DNA of 64,000 nt from a virus. Numbering within the stretch: position 1 is the first letter of the stretch; every line of letters begins with the position of its first letter. The DNA lies in IMG/VR virus record IMGVR_UViG_3300023179_000037, positions 1 to 64,000 of that record. One strand, 5' to 3'. Positions 1 to 8,096 of this stretch are shown piece after piece. The notes beneath the pieces were generated by a model that worked only from the letters and a program-made list of their open reading frames with translations, was not told the DNA's origin and did not search any database. Both the position numbers and the translations under genes were made by a program.

Positions 1-19
1 TACGTTGGTTCATTTTTTC

Positions 20-48
20 TTGACCTATATATAAAAAGATGTTAAACT
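20..48 (+). promoter_or_regulatory. candidate sigma70-type promoter upstream of the dpdA-like gene
   Basis: TTGACC is followed after 17 bases by TAAACT, a moderate match to the -35/-10 consensus. It lies about 95 bases before the first gene. It is weaker than the exact-consensus promoters elsewhere in the window. Confidence 0.4.
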
Positions 49-58
49 TAGACTGGGA

Positions 59-103
59 CAGCAAGAACTTGACCTCTTGTTGGGAATTGCTCGAACAATT
101 CCC
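59..103 (+). other. two adjacent stem-loops in the dpdA leader
   Basis: Bases 59-66 pair with 75-82 (8 bp with one G-T pair). Bases 82-89 pair perfectly with 96-103 (8 bp, 6-base loop). The two stems abut, and no T-run follows, so this is not a typical terminator. It may be a leader regulatory structure or a terminator remnant of the gene to the left. I could not match it to a known preQ1 aptamer. Confidence 0.45.
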
Positions 104-142
104 TAACCAGCCATTATTATTTATAAACAAACGGTTTTTGTA

Positions 143-1438
143 ATGCAAAAGAAACAAAAAATCTTCGAGTACACAATTTCTGGCCCGGCATATATTCGCC
201 TTGGTGCAGAACAATGCAATGATCCAGAGACTCTTGATATGATTAAAAATCTTATTTTAAAAACATGTCATAACCAAAACAACCATACCTTTTCTTTACT
301 ATATAATGGATTTACTGAAAAGAATTTTGGTGCCAAATTACAAAAGTATCGACCAGCTATTAAGCAAATTCATGCAGACTCAGGTGGGCTACAAATTATT
401 ACTAGAGGATTGCAAAATACTCCAGAAGTAAGAGATAAGGTTTATACTAATCAAGGAACATACGCAGATATAGGTATGGCATTTGATGAAATTCCTGTCA
501 AAGCAACTCAAGACGGTAGATCATCCAAAATTGATACGAAGCGTAGATTTTTCGATAAAGAAAATTTTGATACTTATGCAACACAAACAGGCAAGAATGT
601 TAGGGCACAGATTGAAAAGTTTGCAGAATTAAAATCCAACTGTAAACCTTTTGTAATTATACATGGCGCTTCCCATCAAACTTATCAACAATGGGCGGAA
701 ACGATTCTAAGAGAAGTTTCACAACCATTGCATCATAGAATAGGGGGCGTGGCGATGGGATCTGCTGCTCTGGGGATGGGGCAATTGGAAGATGTAAAAA
801 GAGCATACTATGTTACATTGATGCCTTTTTCTAAACCTTTTCATCTGCATATTTTGGGGGTAGGTGCACTTAGACGCATGCTTCCTTATTTACTTTTCAG
901 TCAAACGGGTTTGTATGATGGAATTGATATTTCTTATGATTCCACTACTCATTCTATGTCTCTTGATAATGGGTTATTCTACTTCTCACATTATAAGAAG
1001 TCACCAGGATCTGCCTATGGAGGCACTTCAGTGAAGATGGGAAGAGAATACTCTAACATCTATAGAACAGTTACAGAAGAAATCAATTCGGTATGCGAGA
1101 CAGAATACACACCCGAAGAATATCATAAATTAATGAACAAACAAGTTACTGCATATTTAGATGAAGGCGGCAAATTTATTGACATTATGCGAGCAAGACT
1201 GGCATTTATTTTAACTAATATTCATAATTTTACTAAAGACGTATCAGAGCTGACACAATCTAAAGAACAATTTCTAAAATTTGCAAGAAATAAAGATTGT
1301 GAAAATGAATATGCAGCACTATTTGATGTTAAAAATTTAGATGATTTTCTACATTGGGAAAAGCATATTGGAAGATATATGGACTCGGAATCGGTAGTTG
1401 ATAAACCACCTTCATCACTAGAGGATTTATTTACATGA
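143..1438 (+). CDS. dpdA: DpdA-like transglycosylase (TGT superfamily), 7-deazaguanine DNA modification
   Basis: The 431-residue protein belongs to the tRNA-guanine transglycosylase superfamily. It has HADSGGLQ (residues 77-84), AFDEIP (113-118), GGVAMGSAALG (201-211), HLHILGVG (234-241) and an IDISYDS segment (261-267), which correspond in order to the substrate-binding and nucleophile regions of the TIM barrel. Phage and bacterial DpdA proteins of this family exchange guanine in DNA for a 7-deazaguanine base. The next gene overlaps by 4 bases and is QueD-like, and a second QueD follows, which favours DNA modification over tRNA queuosine synthesis. QueC, QueE and FolE are not in the window. 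A tRNA-acting TGT is the alternative. Confidence 0.75.
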   Translation: MQKKQKIFEYTISGPAYIRLGAEQCNDPETLDMIKNLILKTCHNQNNHTFSLLYNGFTEKNFGAKLQKYRPAIKQIHADSGGLQIITRGLQNTPEVRDKVYTNQGTYADIGMAFDEIPVKATQDGRSSKIDTKRRFFDKENFDTYATQTGKNVRAQIEKFAELKSNCKPFVIIHGASHQTYQQWAETILREVSQPLHHRIGGVAMGSAALGMGQLEDVKRAYYVTLMPFSKPFHLHILGVGALRRMLPYLLFSQTGLYDGIDISYDSTTHSMSLDNGLFYFSHYKKSPGSAYGGTSVKMGREYSNIYRTVTEEINSVCETEYTPEEYHKLMNKQVTAYLDEGGKFIDIMRARLAFILTNIHNFTKDVSELTQSKEQFLKFARNKDCENEYAALFDVKNLDDFLHWEKHIGRYMDSESVVDKPPSSLEDLFT

Positions 1439-1815
1439 TTATCAAACAAGACATTAGACCTCGTACAGAAACATTTATTAAGATTCGTACAGAATTTGAA
1501 GGTTACCATAGATATCCTATTGCTAGCCAAATTGATTCTCGTATCGCATTTCTTGAAAATGAACATAGACATATGTTTAAAGTCGAGGTCAAGATTTCTG
1601 TATCACATCTTGATAGGGAATTGGAATTCTTTTTAGTTAAATGGGCATTACAAGATTTTATTAAAGGTGGTAATATGAATCACAAATCATGTGAGATGAT
1701 TGCTACAGATATTCTTGAACAACATCTTATTCCGAAATATGGCGAAAGATATTATGAAATTATTGTGTCCGAAGACGGCGAGTCTGATGGTATTGTTGAA
1801 TATTTTCCGGGTTAA
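1435..1815 (+). CDS. QueD-like 6-pyruvoyl-tetrahydropterin synthase family protein
   Basis: The 126-residue protein has the PTPS/QueD fold pattern: a first histidine in FEGYHRYP (residues 21-28), an HRH pair (44-46) in place of HGH, then SCEMIA (85-90) and a C-terminal acidic segment. The cysteine that normally sits four residues before the HxH pair is leucine here. Zinc binding therefore looks kept, but canonical QueD catalysis is doubtful. It overlaps the dpdA-like gene by 4 bases (ATGA), so the two are translationally coupled. The role may be an altered pterin or deazaguanine step. Confidence 0.6.
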   Translation: MIIKQDIRPRTETFIKIRTEFEGYHRYPIASQIDSRIAFLENEHRHMFKVEVKISVSHLDRELEFFLVKWALQDFIKGGNMNHKSCEMIATDILEQHLIPKYGERYYEIIVSEDGESDGIVEYFPG

Positions 1816-1817
1816 TT

Positions 1818-2990
1818 ATGCGTAAATTGTGGTATTGCGGACTAGAGCCGTATGAGGGCAGATATACTTTACAGCTTCAGCAATGGAGCGAAGCTGTATT
1901 TAAGCGCAGGGGTATTGATTATGAGGTAATTCATGGTGAACTACTAGATACATCTAAATCTATTGTGACGGGTCAAGTACTTGATGCACATGGCCGTAGT
2001 TATTATTCTTTGACTCAAATGGCCAAACTTGTAGCAAAGATGAAGGCGGGTGAAGTAACTTGGGAAGATACTATTTTCTTTGAGGATATGTTTACCCCCG
2101 GTATGGAAGCTTTGCCTTATATTATGGATCAGACAACAACAGATTATAGACCTCAGGTGTGGGTAAGATGTTTAGCGCAGACAATAGATCCAGATGATTT
2201 TCTTCATGTATGGGATATGCAAGATTGGATGCGACATTATGAGCATATGATAAATCATTTTGTGACTGGTGTATTAGCATCTAATGAAGAAATGGTGGCA
2301 CATATGAAAATTGCCGGTTGGAATGTTCCAACCTACAATATTTCTGGTCTTGCATTTAGTAAAGAAGAAGTGCAATCTCGAGTGCCTTATAGAAAAAAGT
2401 TTTACGATAGACAGAGGCGAGTGTGTTTTGCTGCTAGATTTGACCAAGAAAAACAACCTGGATTTTATATGGACATGGTTGAAAAAATAAAACCATATCA
2501 TGACATTGAATTTTGTGTTTTGTCGGGCGGACCACTACGCAGTAATGATCCCAATTATTTGGAGAGAGCACGTGAATTAGAAAATAAAGGTATTCTAAAG
2601 ATATATGAAAATTTATCTAAAAATGAATACTATAATATTTTGGCAGATTCAAGAATTTTATTTAACTGCGCCCTACAGGATTGGGTTTCTAATACTGCTT
2701 CAGAAGCTGACGCCCTTGGAACAAATTGCTTATATCCTGCTTATCGATCTTTTCCCGAGACATTTGCCAATGATGAAGAATGTTTGTATGTGCCTTGGTC
2801 AACAAAGGATGCTGAAACTAAGCTATTGTGGTTAATGAATAATCCGAGAACTGGACTAGGCAGATTATCAAATTGGACAAATGAAACTATAGATCGTTGT
2901 TTAGATATCATGGAGGATGGTTTTGCTAGTGAAAAATGGTATAGGGGAAACAATAGGTATAGAAATTATGTCTCAGAATCTAAATACTAA
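1818..2990 (+). CDS. glycosyltransferase, GT-B type
   Basis: The 390-residue protein has the layout of a two-domain GT-B enzyme. The C-terminal half contains RRVCFAARFDQEKQPG (a donor-domain start), LSGG, then NCALQDWVSNTASEADALG, which resembles the donor-binding E-x7-E/EALxxG region of GT4-like enzymes. It starts 2 bases after the QueD-like gene and overlaps the next gene, so it belongs to the dpdA operon. Its acceptor cannot be read from sequence. Location suggests either modified DNA or a surface glycan. Confidence 0.6.
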   Translation: MRKLWYCGLEPYEGRYTLQLQQWSEAVFKRRGIDYEVIHGELLDTSKSIVTGQVLDAHGRSYYSLTQMAKLVAKMKAGEVTWEDTIFFEDMFTPGMEALPYIMDQTTTDYRPQVWVRCLAQTIDPDDFLHVWDMQDWMRHYEHMINHFVTGVLASNEEMVAHMKIAGWNVPTYNISGLAFSKEEVQSRVPYRKKFYDRQRRVCFAARFDQEKQPGFYMDMVEKIKPYHDIEFCVLSGGPLRSNDPNYLERARELENKGILKIYENLSKNEYYNILADSRILFNCALQDWVSNTASEADALGTNCLYPAYRSFPETFANDEECLYVPWSTKDAETKLLWLMNNPRTGLGRLSNWTNETIDRCLDIMEDGFASEKWYRGNNRYRNYVSESKY

Positions 2991-3984
2991 AAATATTCTA
3001 GTTACTGGTGCTGCTGGTTATATTGGTGGCATTACTTGTATCGAGTTAAAAAGAAGAGGATACAATGTCTTTGGAGTGGATAGAAGATTTTTTGATCATT
3101 TAAAAGATTACTATGATGATTTTTATCATGGAGATTTTACTGACAATGAATCTTTTTTACTTATAAAGAAAGTAAATCCTGTTGCAATAATTCATTGTGC
3201 AGGAACAAGTTTAGTTGCTCCTAGTTTTATCTCTCCGGGGGATTATTTTAATAATAACGTAGCTAAAACAAATAAATTATTAAACTTTATTAAAGATGAA
3301 ATTCCTTCTACTAAATTTATTTTTAGTAGCAGTGCTGCTGTGTATGGTAATTGGTCTACATATCCTTATCGAGAATATAGTGACACAATACCTGTGTCAC
3401 CTTACGGTGAATCTAAGCTAATGGCGGAAAAGATATTATCATGGTATCATCAAGTATATAATTTAAATTATGTATCCTTAAGATATTTTAATGCATGCGG
3501 TGCAGATTATGATGCTGCTCATGGGCAAGAACCTTATGCTACACATATATTTGCTAAATTATTTGAAGCAGCATTAAATGATACAGTATTTACATTAAAT
3601 GGCGCAACTTATCGAACTAATGATAATACTTGTGTACGAGATTATGTTCATGTTTCAGATATAGCGGATGCTCATATTAAAAGTATTGAAAATAAAATCA
3701 CAGGCATATATAATTTAGCTACCTTAAGAGGCACATCAAATCTCGAATGTTTAGATTATGTAGAAAAGCTTTTAGATAAGAAAATTGTGGTAAATGTAGC
3801 TCCAGCAAGAAAAGGCGACCCTGCTATTCTTGTAGCTGATCCAACTAAGTTCCAAGTAGTAACAGGATGGAGAGCATGGCGAACTATTCCATTAGTGGTA
3901 AGCCATTTACAGAAATGGTATGAATCTTCTATATTTAAAAACTATAGTAATAAGCGGTCTCAGGACGCTCATCCCGCTTTATAA
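2968..3984 (+). CDS. NAD-dependent sugar epimerase, GalE-like
   Basis: An extended SDR of 338 residues. It has an N-terminal GAAGYIGG Rossmann motif, a SSSAAVYG strand, and the catalytic SPYGESK (YxxxK). It also has LRYFNACGAD, typical of UDP-glucose 4-epimerases, and DYVHVSDIADAH. I use the ATG inside the reading frame at 2968 because the upstream extension lies within the glycosyltransferase gene and the NAD motif begins normally from there. It probably supplies an epimerised sugar nucleotide to the adjacent glycosyltransferase. The exact substrate is unknown. Confidence 0.8.
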   Translation: MSQNLNTKNILVTGAAGYIGGITCIELKRRGYNVFGVDRRFFDHLKDYYDDFYHGDFTDNESFLLIKKVNPVAIIHCAGTSLVAPSFISPGDYFNNNVAKTNKLLNFIKDEIPSTKFIFSSSAAVYGNWSTYPYREYSDTIPVSPYGESKLMAEKILSWYHQVYNLNYVSLRYFNACGADYDAAHGQEPYATHIFAKLFEAALNDTVFTLNGATYRTNDNTCVRDYVHVSDIADAHIKSIENKITGIYNLATLRGTSNLECLDYVEKLLDKKIVVNVAPARKGDPAILVADPTKFQVVTGWRAWRTIPLVVSHLQKWYESSIFKNYSNKRSQDAHPAL

Positions 3985-4022
3985 ATTCTGCGTGTCATCA
4001 AACTTACTCAAGGAGGCAAGAG

Positions 4023-4094
4023 ATGGCTTATACGTATACAGTATATCATAATAAATTTGTTAGTACGACGGAACATCATGATGTTTTATGTTAA
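4023..4094 (+). CDS. 23-residue small ORF with a strong ribosome binding site
   Basis: A short reading frame starting MAYTYTVYHNK. AAGGAGG lies 6 bases before the ATG, one of the strongest Shine-Dalgarno matches in the window. It sits between the epimerase and queD genes. It could be a real small peptide or a leader ORF that couples ribosomes to queD 9 bases downstream. No family recognised. Confidence 0.45.
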   Translation: MAYTYTVYHNKFVSTTEHHDVLC

Positions 4095-4103
4095 GGATTA
4101 ATT

Positions 4104-4613
4104 ATGACATTCCAACCAATAGTATACAAATTTACAAGTACAAAAGAATATGTTGATGAATTTCCATGTGCCTACAAACAATGGAAAGCTGACACTCACT
4201 GTAACAGAAATCACGGTTATAGCTTTTCAATGAAGTTTTATTTTGGGGCTAACGAATTAGATAAGCGGGGCTGGGTTTGTGATTACGGCGGTCTTAAAGA
4301 ATTAAAGCAAATTCTTAAAGATCAATTTGACCACCGCACTTTAATTGCTCAGGATGATCCGGATCTTGAAAAGTTTAAACAACTTGAGCAGGACGGCATC
4401 TTACAACTTACCATACTACCGGGCATGGGCTGCGAAATGATTGCCGATATGCTTTACAAATATGTAAATGGAGTTTATATTCCGCAGTACCTCGGAGAAG
4501 GCGAAGCCAAACGAATTTGGTGCTACAGAGTTGAAGTCCGAGAAACCCAGTCTAATATGGCTTTTAGAGAAGGCCACCGAGAGTGGAACGAGGACTTATT
4601 TGTAGATTTTTAG
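4104..4613 (+). CDS. queD: QueD-family 6-carboxytetrahydropterin synthase-like protein
   Basis: The 169-residue protein carries ADTHCNRNHGYS (residues 30-41), matching the C-x-x-x-H-G-(H/Y) zinc and catalytic segment. It also has WVCDYGGLK (57-65), FDHRTL (75-80) and GMGCEMIA (107-114), all typical of QueD. QueD makes 6-carboxytetrahydropterin, the second committed step to preQ0. The third histidine of the canonical HGH is tyrosine. Together with the DpdA-like gene this supports local synthesis of a deazaguanine precursor. The C-terminus is echoed in the short ORF just downstream. Confidence 0.8.
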   Translation: MTFQPIVYKFTSTKEYVDEFPCAYKQWKADTHCNRNHGYSFSMKFYFGANELDKRGWVCDYGGLKELKQILKDQFDHRTLIAQDDPDLEKFKQLEQDGILQLTILPGMGCEMIADMLYKYVNGVYIPQYLGEGEAKRIWCYRVEVRETQSNMAFREGHREWNEDLFVDF

Positions 4614-4621
4614 TAAATCGA

Positions 4622-4629
4622 CATAAATA
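4622..4629 (+). promoter_or_regulatory. candidate T4-type late promoter (CATAAATA)
   Basis: Matches the NATAAATA late-promoter core of T4-like marine phages and lies in the gap between queD and gp47. It could be a chance AT-rich match, because the downstream genes are recombination genes. Confidence 0.3.
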
Positions 4630-4642
4630 AACACAAAACAAT

Positions 4643-4696
4643 ATGATTTTTAGAGAAAACCGCAGTCACCGGCATAAGGATTTATTCCAGTTATGA
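4643..4696 (+). pseudogene. short ORF echoing the queD C-terminus
   Basis: A 17-codon ORF (MIFRENRSHRHKDLFQL) whose start and end match the last residues of queD (MAFREGHREWNEDLF) at the same relative positions. The DNA is also recognisably related over about 50 bases (4554-4601 versus 4640-4687, roughly two thirds identical). It is probably a remnant of an older queD 3' end or a degenerate tandem duplication. Its stop overlaps the gp47 start (ATGA), so it may now only couple translation. Confidence 0.5.
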
Positions 4697-5739
4697 AAAT
4701 TTGTTTACTCGGTGATACACATTTTGGAGTTAGATCCGATTCTAAAATTTTTCATAAATATTTTCTATATTTCTATGAAAAAATATTTTTTCCTTATCTA
4801 GAGGAAAATAACATCAATACAATTATTCAATTAGGCGATTTATTTGATAGAAGAAAGTATATAAATTTTCTTACACTATCTGAGTCTAAAAAATATTTCT
4901 TTGATATAATTAAAAATAAAAATATAAAAACAATTGCTTTATTGGGCAATCATGATATTTTCTGGAAGGAAAGTTTATCAGTAAATTCTCCTGATTTATT
5001 ACTTGAAAATTATGAGACATTGTCCATTATTAAATCTCCAAAAACTTTAGAATTAAATATACCCATAGATATTATACCCTGGATATGTAAAGAAAATGAG
5101 GAGGAAGTTTTAGATTTCATAAAAAATTCCAATTCAAAAATTTGTATGGGACATTTTGAACTATCTGGATTTGAAATGATGCGAGGAGTTCCTAATCATG
5201 ATGGTATAGACAGTAAATTTTTAAATAAGTATGAGCGTGTTTATAGTGGTCATTTTCATACAGCATCTTCTAAAGGAAATATCACATATTTGGGTACTCC
5301 TTATGAATTGACGTGGTCAGATTATAATGACCCTAAAGGATTTTATATTCTTGATACTGATACATTGAAACTAGAATTTATTAAAAATCCTATTACAATG
5401 TTTGAAAAAATATATTACGATGACATTAAAAACGATATAATAGATACAAACAAATACGAAGATAAATTTATTAAACTGATTGTAGTAAATAAAACTGATT
5501 TTAAAAAGTTTGATTCTTTTGTTGATAATCTTTATAAAATTAATCCGAACGAAATAAAAATATTAGAAGATCTTTCTGAATTCGAATCTTCAGATATGGA
5601 GGAAAATCTAAATTTAGAAGATACGATGACACTCTTATCCGATTACGTAGATGGTATTGAAACTGATGCGAATAAAGATAGAATAAAATTATTATTGAAA
5701 GAGCTATATGTAGAAGCTCACGATTACGAGGAAACATGA
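4693..5739 (+). CDS. 47: gp47-like recombination nuclease (SbcD/Mre11 family)
   Basis: The 348-residue calcineurin-like phosphoesterase has GDTHFG (residues 7-12), GDLFDRRK, GNHD and SGHFHT in order, the metal-binding signature of Mre11/SbcD. With gp46 it forms the complex that resects DNA ends for recombination-dependent replication. It overlaps gp46 by 4 bases. The C-terminal acidic segment varies in this family. The assignment is secure. Confidence 0.93.
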   Translation: MKICLLGDTHFGVRSDSKIFHKYFLYFYEKIFFPYLEENNINTIIQLGDLFDRRKYINFLTLSESKKYFFDIIKNKNIKTIALLGNHDIFWKESLSVNSPDLLLENYETLSIIKSPKTLELNIPIDIIPWICKENEEEVLDFIKNSNSKICMGHFELSGFEMMRGVPNHDGIDSKFLNKYERVYSGHFHTASSKGNITYLGTPYELTWSDYNDPKGFYILDTDTLKLEFIKNPITMFEKIYYDDIKNDIIDTNKYEDKFIKLIVVNKTDFKKFDSFVDNLYKINPNEIKILEDLSEFESSDMEENLNLEDTMTLLSDYVDGIETDANKDRIKLLLKELYVEAHDYEET

Positions 5740-7448
5740 TTTATTTTCAAAAGATTAAGTGGCGTAACTTTTTATCTACAGGAAATAATTTTACAGTAAT
5801 AGAATTAGACAGAAATCCCTCGACTTTAATTATAGGCGAAAATGGTGCCGGGAAGAGCACCATTCTTGATGCTATTTGTTATGGATTATTTGGAAAAGCA
5901 TTTAGAAATATAAACAAACCGCAATTAGTTAATTCAATAAATCAAAAGAATTGTTCTGTAGAATTAGAATTTCGTATAGGCAAAAAAGAATATAGAATAA
6001 TACGAAGTCAGCGTCCAGGTGTATTTGAGATATATCAAGATGGGAATTTACTAAATCAAGATGCTGCATTAAAGGATTATCAAAAATATCTTGAAGATAA
6101 AATATTAAAATTAAATTTTAAATCGTTTACTCAAATTGTAATATTAGGTTCAGCTTCTTTTACTCCTTTTATGCAATTAGCACAGGGCACTAGAAGAGAG
6201 GTGATTGAGGATATTCTTGATATACAAATTTTTAGTGTTATGAATAATATTCTCAAATTGAGACAAAGTGAAATAAGAGATATTTTACGAGAAAAAGAAA
6301 ACAAAATAGATATAGGTAAACAAAAAGTAAAGTTGCAACAGAATTATATTAAACAACTTGAAGATGATCAAAAGAAAAGAAATGATGACCTCCAGGCAAA
6401 AATCGAAATCGCTAGTGAAAATATCAAGAATTTTGAATTGCAGAGTAGAAGCTTTACAGAAGAATACGATACACTCTCAAACTCAGTTAAAGATGATATG
6501 GAGATCGCTACCAGAAAAGTTGAAGTGGCAAATCTTTATAAATCATTACAAGCACGAATTAAGAAAGTTGAAAGTGATATCATATTCTACGAAGAACATG
6601 ACTCATGCCCGACTTGTTCTCAAATTATATCTACAGAATTTAAAACAACAACAATCGGTAAACATACACACAAAAAAGAAGAAATCGGTGATGCAATTGA
6701 TACGCTCTACAACAAAATGCAAGCAATTGAAGCTAGAGCTAATGAAATCATTGAAATTAAACAACAAATTGTTGCCGTACAAACTAATATCACGGAAATA
6801 AATGCAAAAATTATTGCTCAACAAAATTATATAAAGGCGCTACAAGCAGATACAAAAGAAGAAAGTAATATAGAAGATAGTTTAGTCAATGCAAAGCTTA
6901 CTCTTAAGCATCTTGCCAAAGAAGTTATAACCGAGTCAGAAAGTAAAAGTAAATTAAAAGAAGATTCATATTATTTTGATGCTGTATCTACCTTACTAAA
7001 AGATACCGGAATAAAGACTAGAATTATAAAACAGTATCTTCCTGTCATAAATAAATTAGTAAATAAGTATTTGACTGCGATGGATTTTTTTGTATCATTT
7101 GAATTAGACGAAGCTTTTAACGAAGTAATAAAATCTAGACATAGAGACGATTTTAGCTACGCATCCTTTAGTGAGGGCGAAAAACAAAGAATAGATTTAG
7201 CATTGTTATTTACTTGGAGAACTATCGCTAAGATGAAAAATAGTGTTTCTACTAATTTATTGTTATTAGATGAAGTATTTGATTCTAGCTTAGATATTAA
7301 TGGAACAGATTTTGTTATGAATTTACTTAATACCATAGGTGAGGATGTAAATGTATTTGTAATATCTCATAAAGGAGATCAATTATTAGATAAATTTAGT
7401 AATGTTATAAAGTTTGAAAAATATCAAAATTTTTCTAGGATAGTATAA
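5736..7448 (+). CDS. 46: gp46-like recombination ATPase (SbcC/Rad50 family)
   Basis: The 570-residue ABC-type ATPase has Walker A GENGAGKST at residues 34-42, long coiled coils on both sides of a CPTC zinc hook near residue 290, an SFSEGEKQR signature and Walker B LLLLDEVFD near 508. It partners gp47 in end processing. The last base of its stop is the first base of the deformylase start. Confidence 0.94.
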   Translation: MIYFQKIKWRNFLSTGNNFTVIELDRNPSTLIIGENGAGKSTILDAICYGLFGKAFRNINKPQLVNSINQKNCSVELEFRIGKKEYRIIRSQRPGVFEIYQDGNLLNQDAALKDYQKYLEDKILKLNFKSFTQIVILGSASFTPFMQLAQGTRREVIEDILDIQIFSVMNNILKLRQSEIRDILREKENKIDIGKQKVKLQQNYIKQLEDDQKKRNDDLQAKIEIASENIKNFELQSRSFTEEYDTLSNSVKDDMEIATRKVEVANLYKSLQARIKKVESDIIFYEEHDSCPTCSQIISTEFKTTTIGKHTHKKEEIGDAIDTLYNKMQAIEARANEIIEIKQQIVAVQTNITEINAKIIAQQNYIKALQADTKEESNIEDSLVNAKLTLKHLAKEVITESESKSKLKEDSYYFDAVSTLLKDTGIKTRIIKQYLPVINKLVNKYLTAMDFFVSFELDEAFNEVIKSRHRDDFSYASFSEGEKQRIDLALLFTWRTIAKMKNSVSTNLLLLDEVFDSSLDINGTDFVMNLLNTIGEDVNVFVISHKGDQLLDKFSNVIKFEKYQNFSRIV

Positions 7449-8032
7449 TGATTATTATTCGCAAAGATCAATTAAATTTAGTAGAACCTAATAATACTAT
7501 TTTAAACTCTTCCCCTGCTTTATATGATTTTGAAAAAAATAAAAGTAGCGCTTTAGCTATATCTAATGTTTTATTTGAAAGAATGAAGGAATTGGGGGGT
7601 ATCGGACTTAGTGCAAACCAAGTAGGCATAAATTTGAAAATATTTGTAATGGGAACCGATCATAATAAATTGGCAGTTTTTAATCCTGAAATCATTGAAT
7701 ATTTTGGTGAGGAAATTTCTTTTAAAGAAGGATGTTTGAGTTTTCCTGGGTTATTCATTTTCGTAAAAAGACCTGCAGGTATACGAGTTAAATTTCAAGA
7801 TATAGAGGGAAATTTAAAGGAGGGGGAATTTACTGGTTTAACTGCCAGAATTTTTCAACATGAGTATGATCATATGCAGGGAAAAGATTTTACAGAAAGA
7901 GTTTCAAAAATCAAGTTAGATCTTGCAAAAAAGAAATATCTTAATTTAAAAAAGAAAATAATTAAAAAACACGCAGTACAAACTATGATTGGTGCTTTAA
8001 ATGAATCAGAAAATTTAAATTTGCAAAAATAA
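7448..8032 (+). CDS. def: peptide deformylase
   Basis: The 194-residue protein has all three deformylase motifs: GIGLSANQVG (about residues 51-60), EGCLSFPG (94-101) and QHEYDH (137-142), giving the Cys-His-His metal site and the catalytic Glu. It removes the formyl group from nascent proteins. Phage deformylases are known in marine T4-like phages and are thought to assist rapid maturation of phage or host proteins. The lysine-rich C-terminal tail is longer than in compact phage versions. Confidence 0.95.
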   Translation: MIIIRKDQLNLVEPNNTILNSSPALYDFEKNKSSALAISNVLFERMKELGGIGLSANQVGINLKIFVMGTDHNKLAVFNPEIIEYFGEEISFKEGCLSFPGLFIFVKRPAGIRVKFQDIEGNLKEGEFTGLTARIFQHEYDHMQGKDFTERVSKIKLDLAKKKYLNLKKKIIKKHAVQTMIGALNESENLNLQK

Positions 8033-8044
8033 GCTTATTTAGTA

Positions 8045-8073
8045 TTGACATATATTACATTTGACTATATAAT
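8045..8073 (+). promoter_or_regulatory. consensus sigma70-type promoter for the VWA gene
   Basis: TTGACA, a 17-base spacer, then TATAAT: an exact match to the bacterial consensus. It sits just after the deformylase stop and is followed by GAAGGAGAG before the ATG at 8097. Confidence 0.85.
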
Positions 8074-8096
8074 AAAAATATAGTGAAGGAGAGTAT

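Noticed and set aside
59-103. preQ1 riboswitch upstream of the dpdA-like gene
   Set aside because: Tempting from context, but I cannot match the conserved loop and A-rich tail of any preQ1 class. Kept only as unexplained hairpins.
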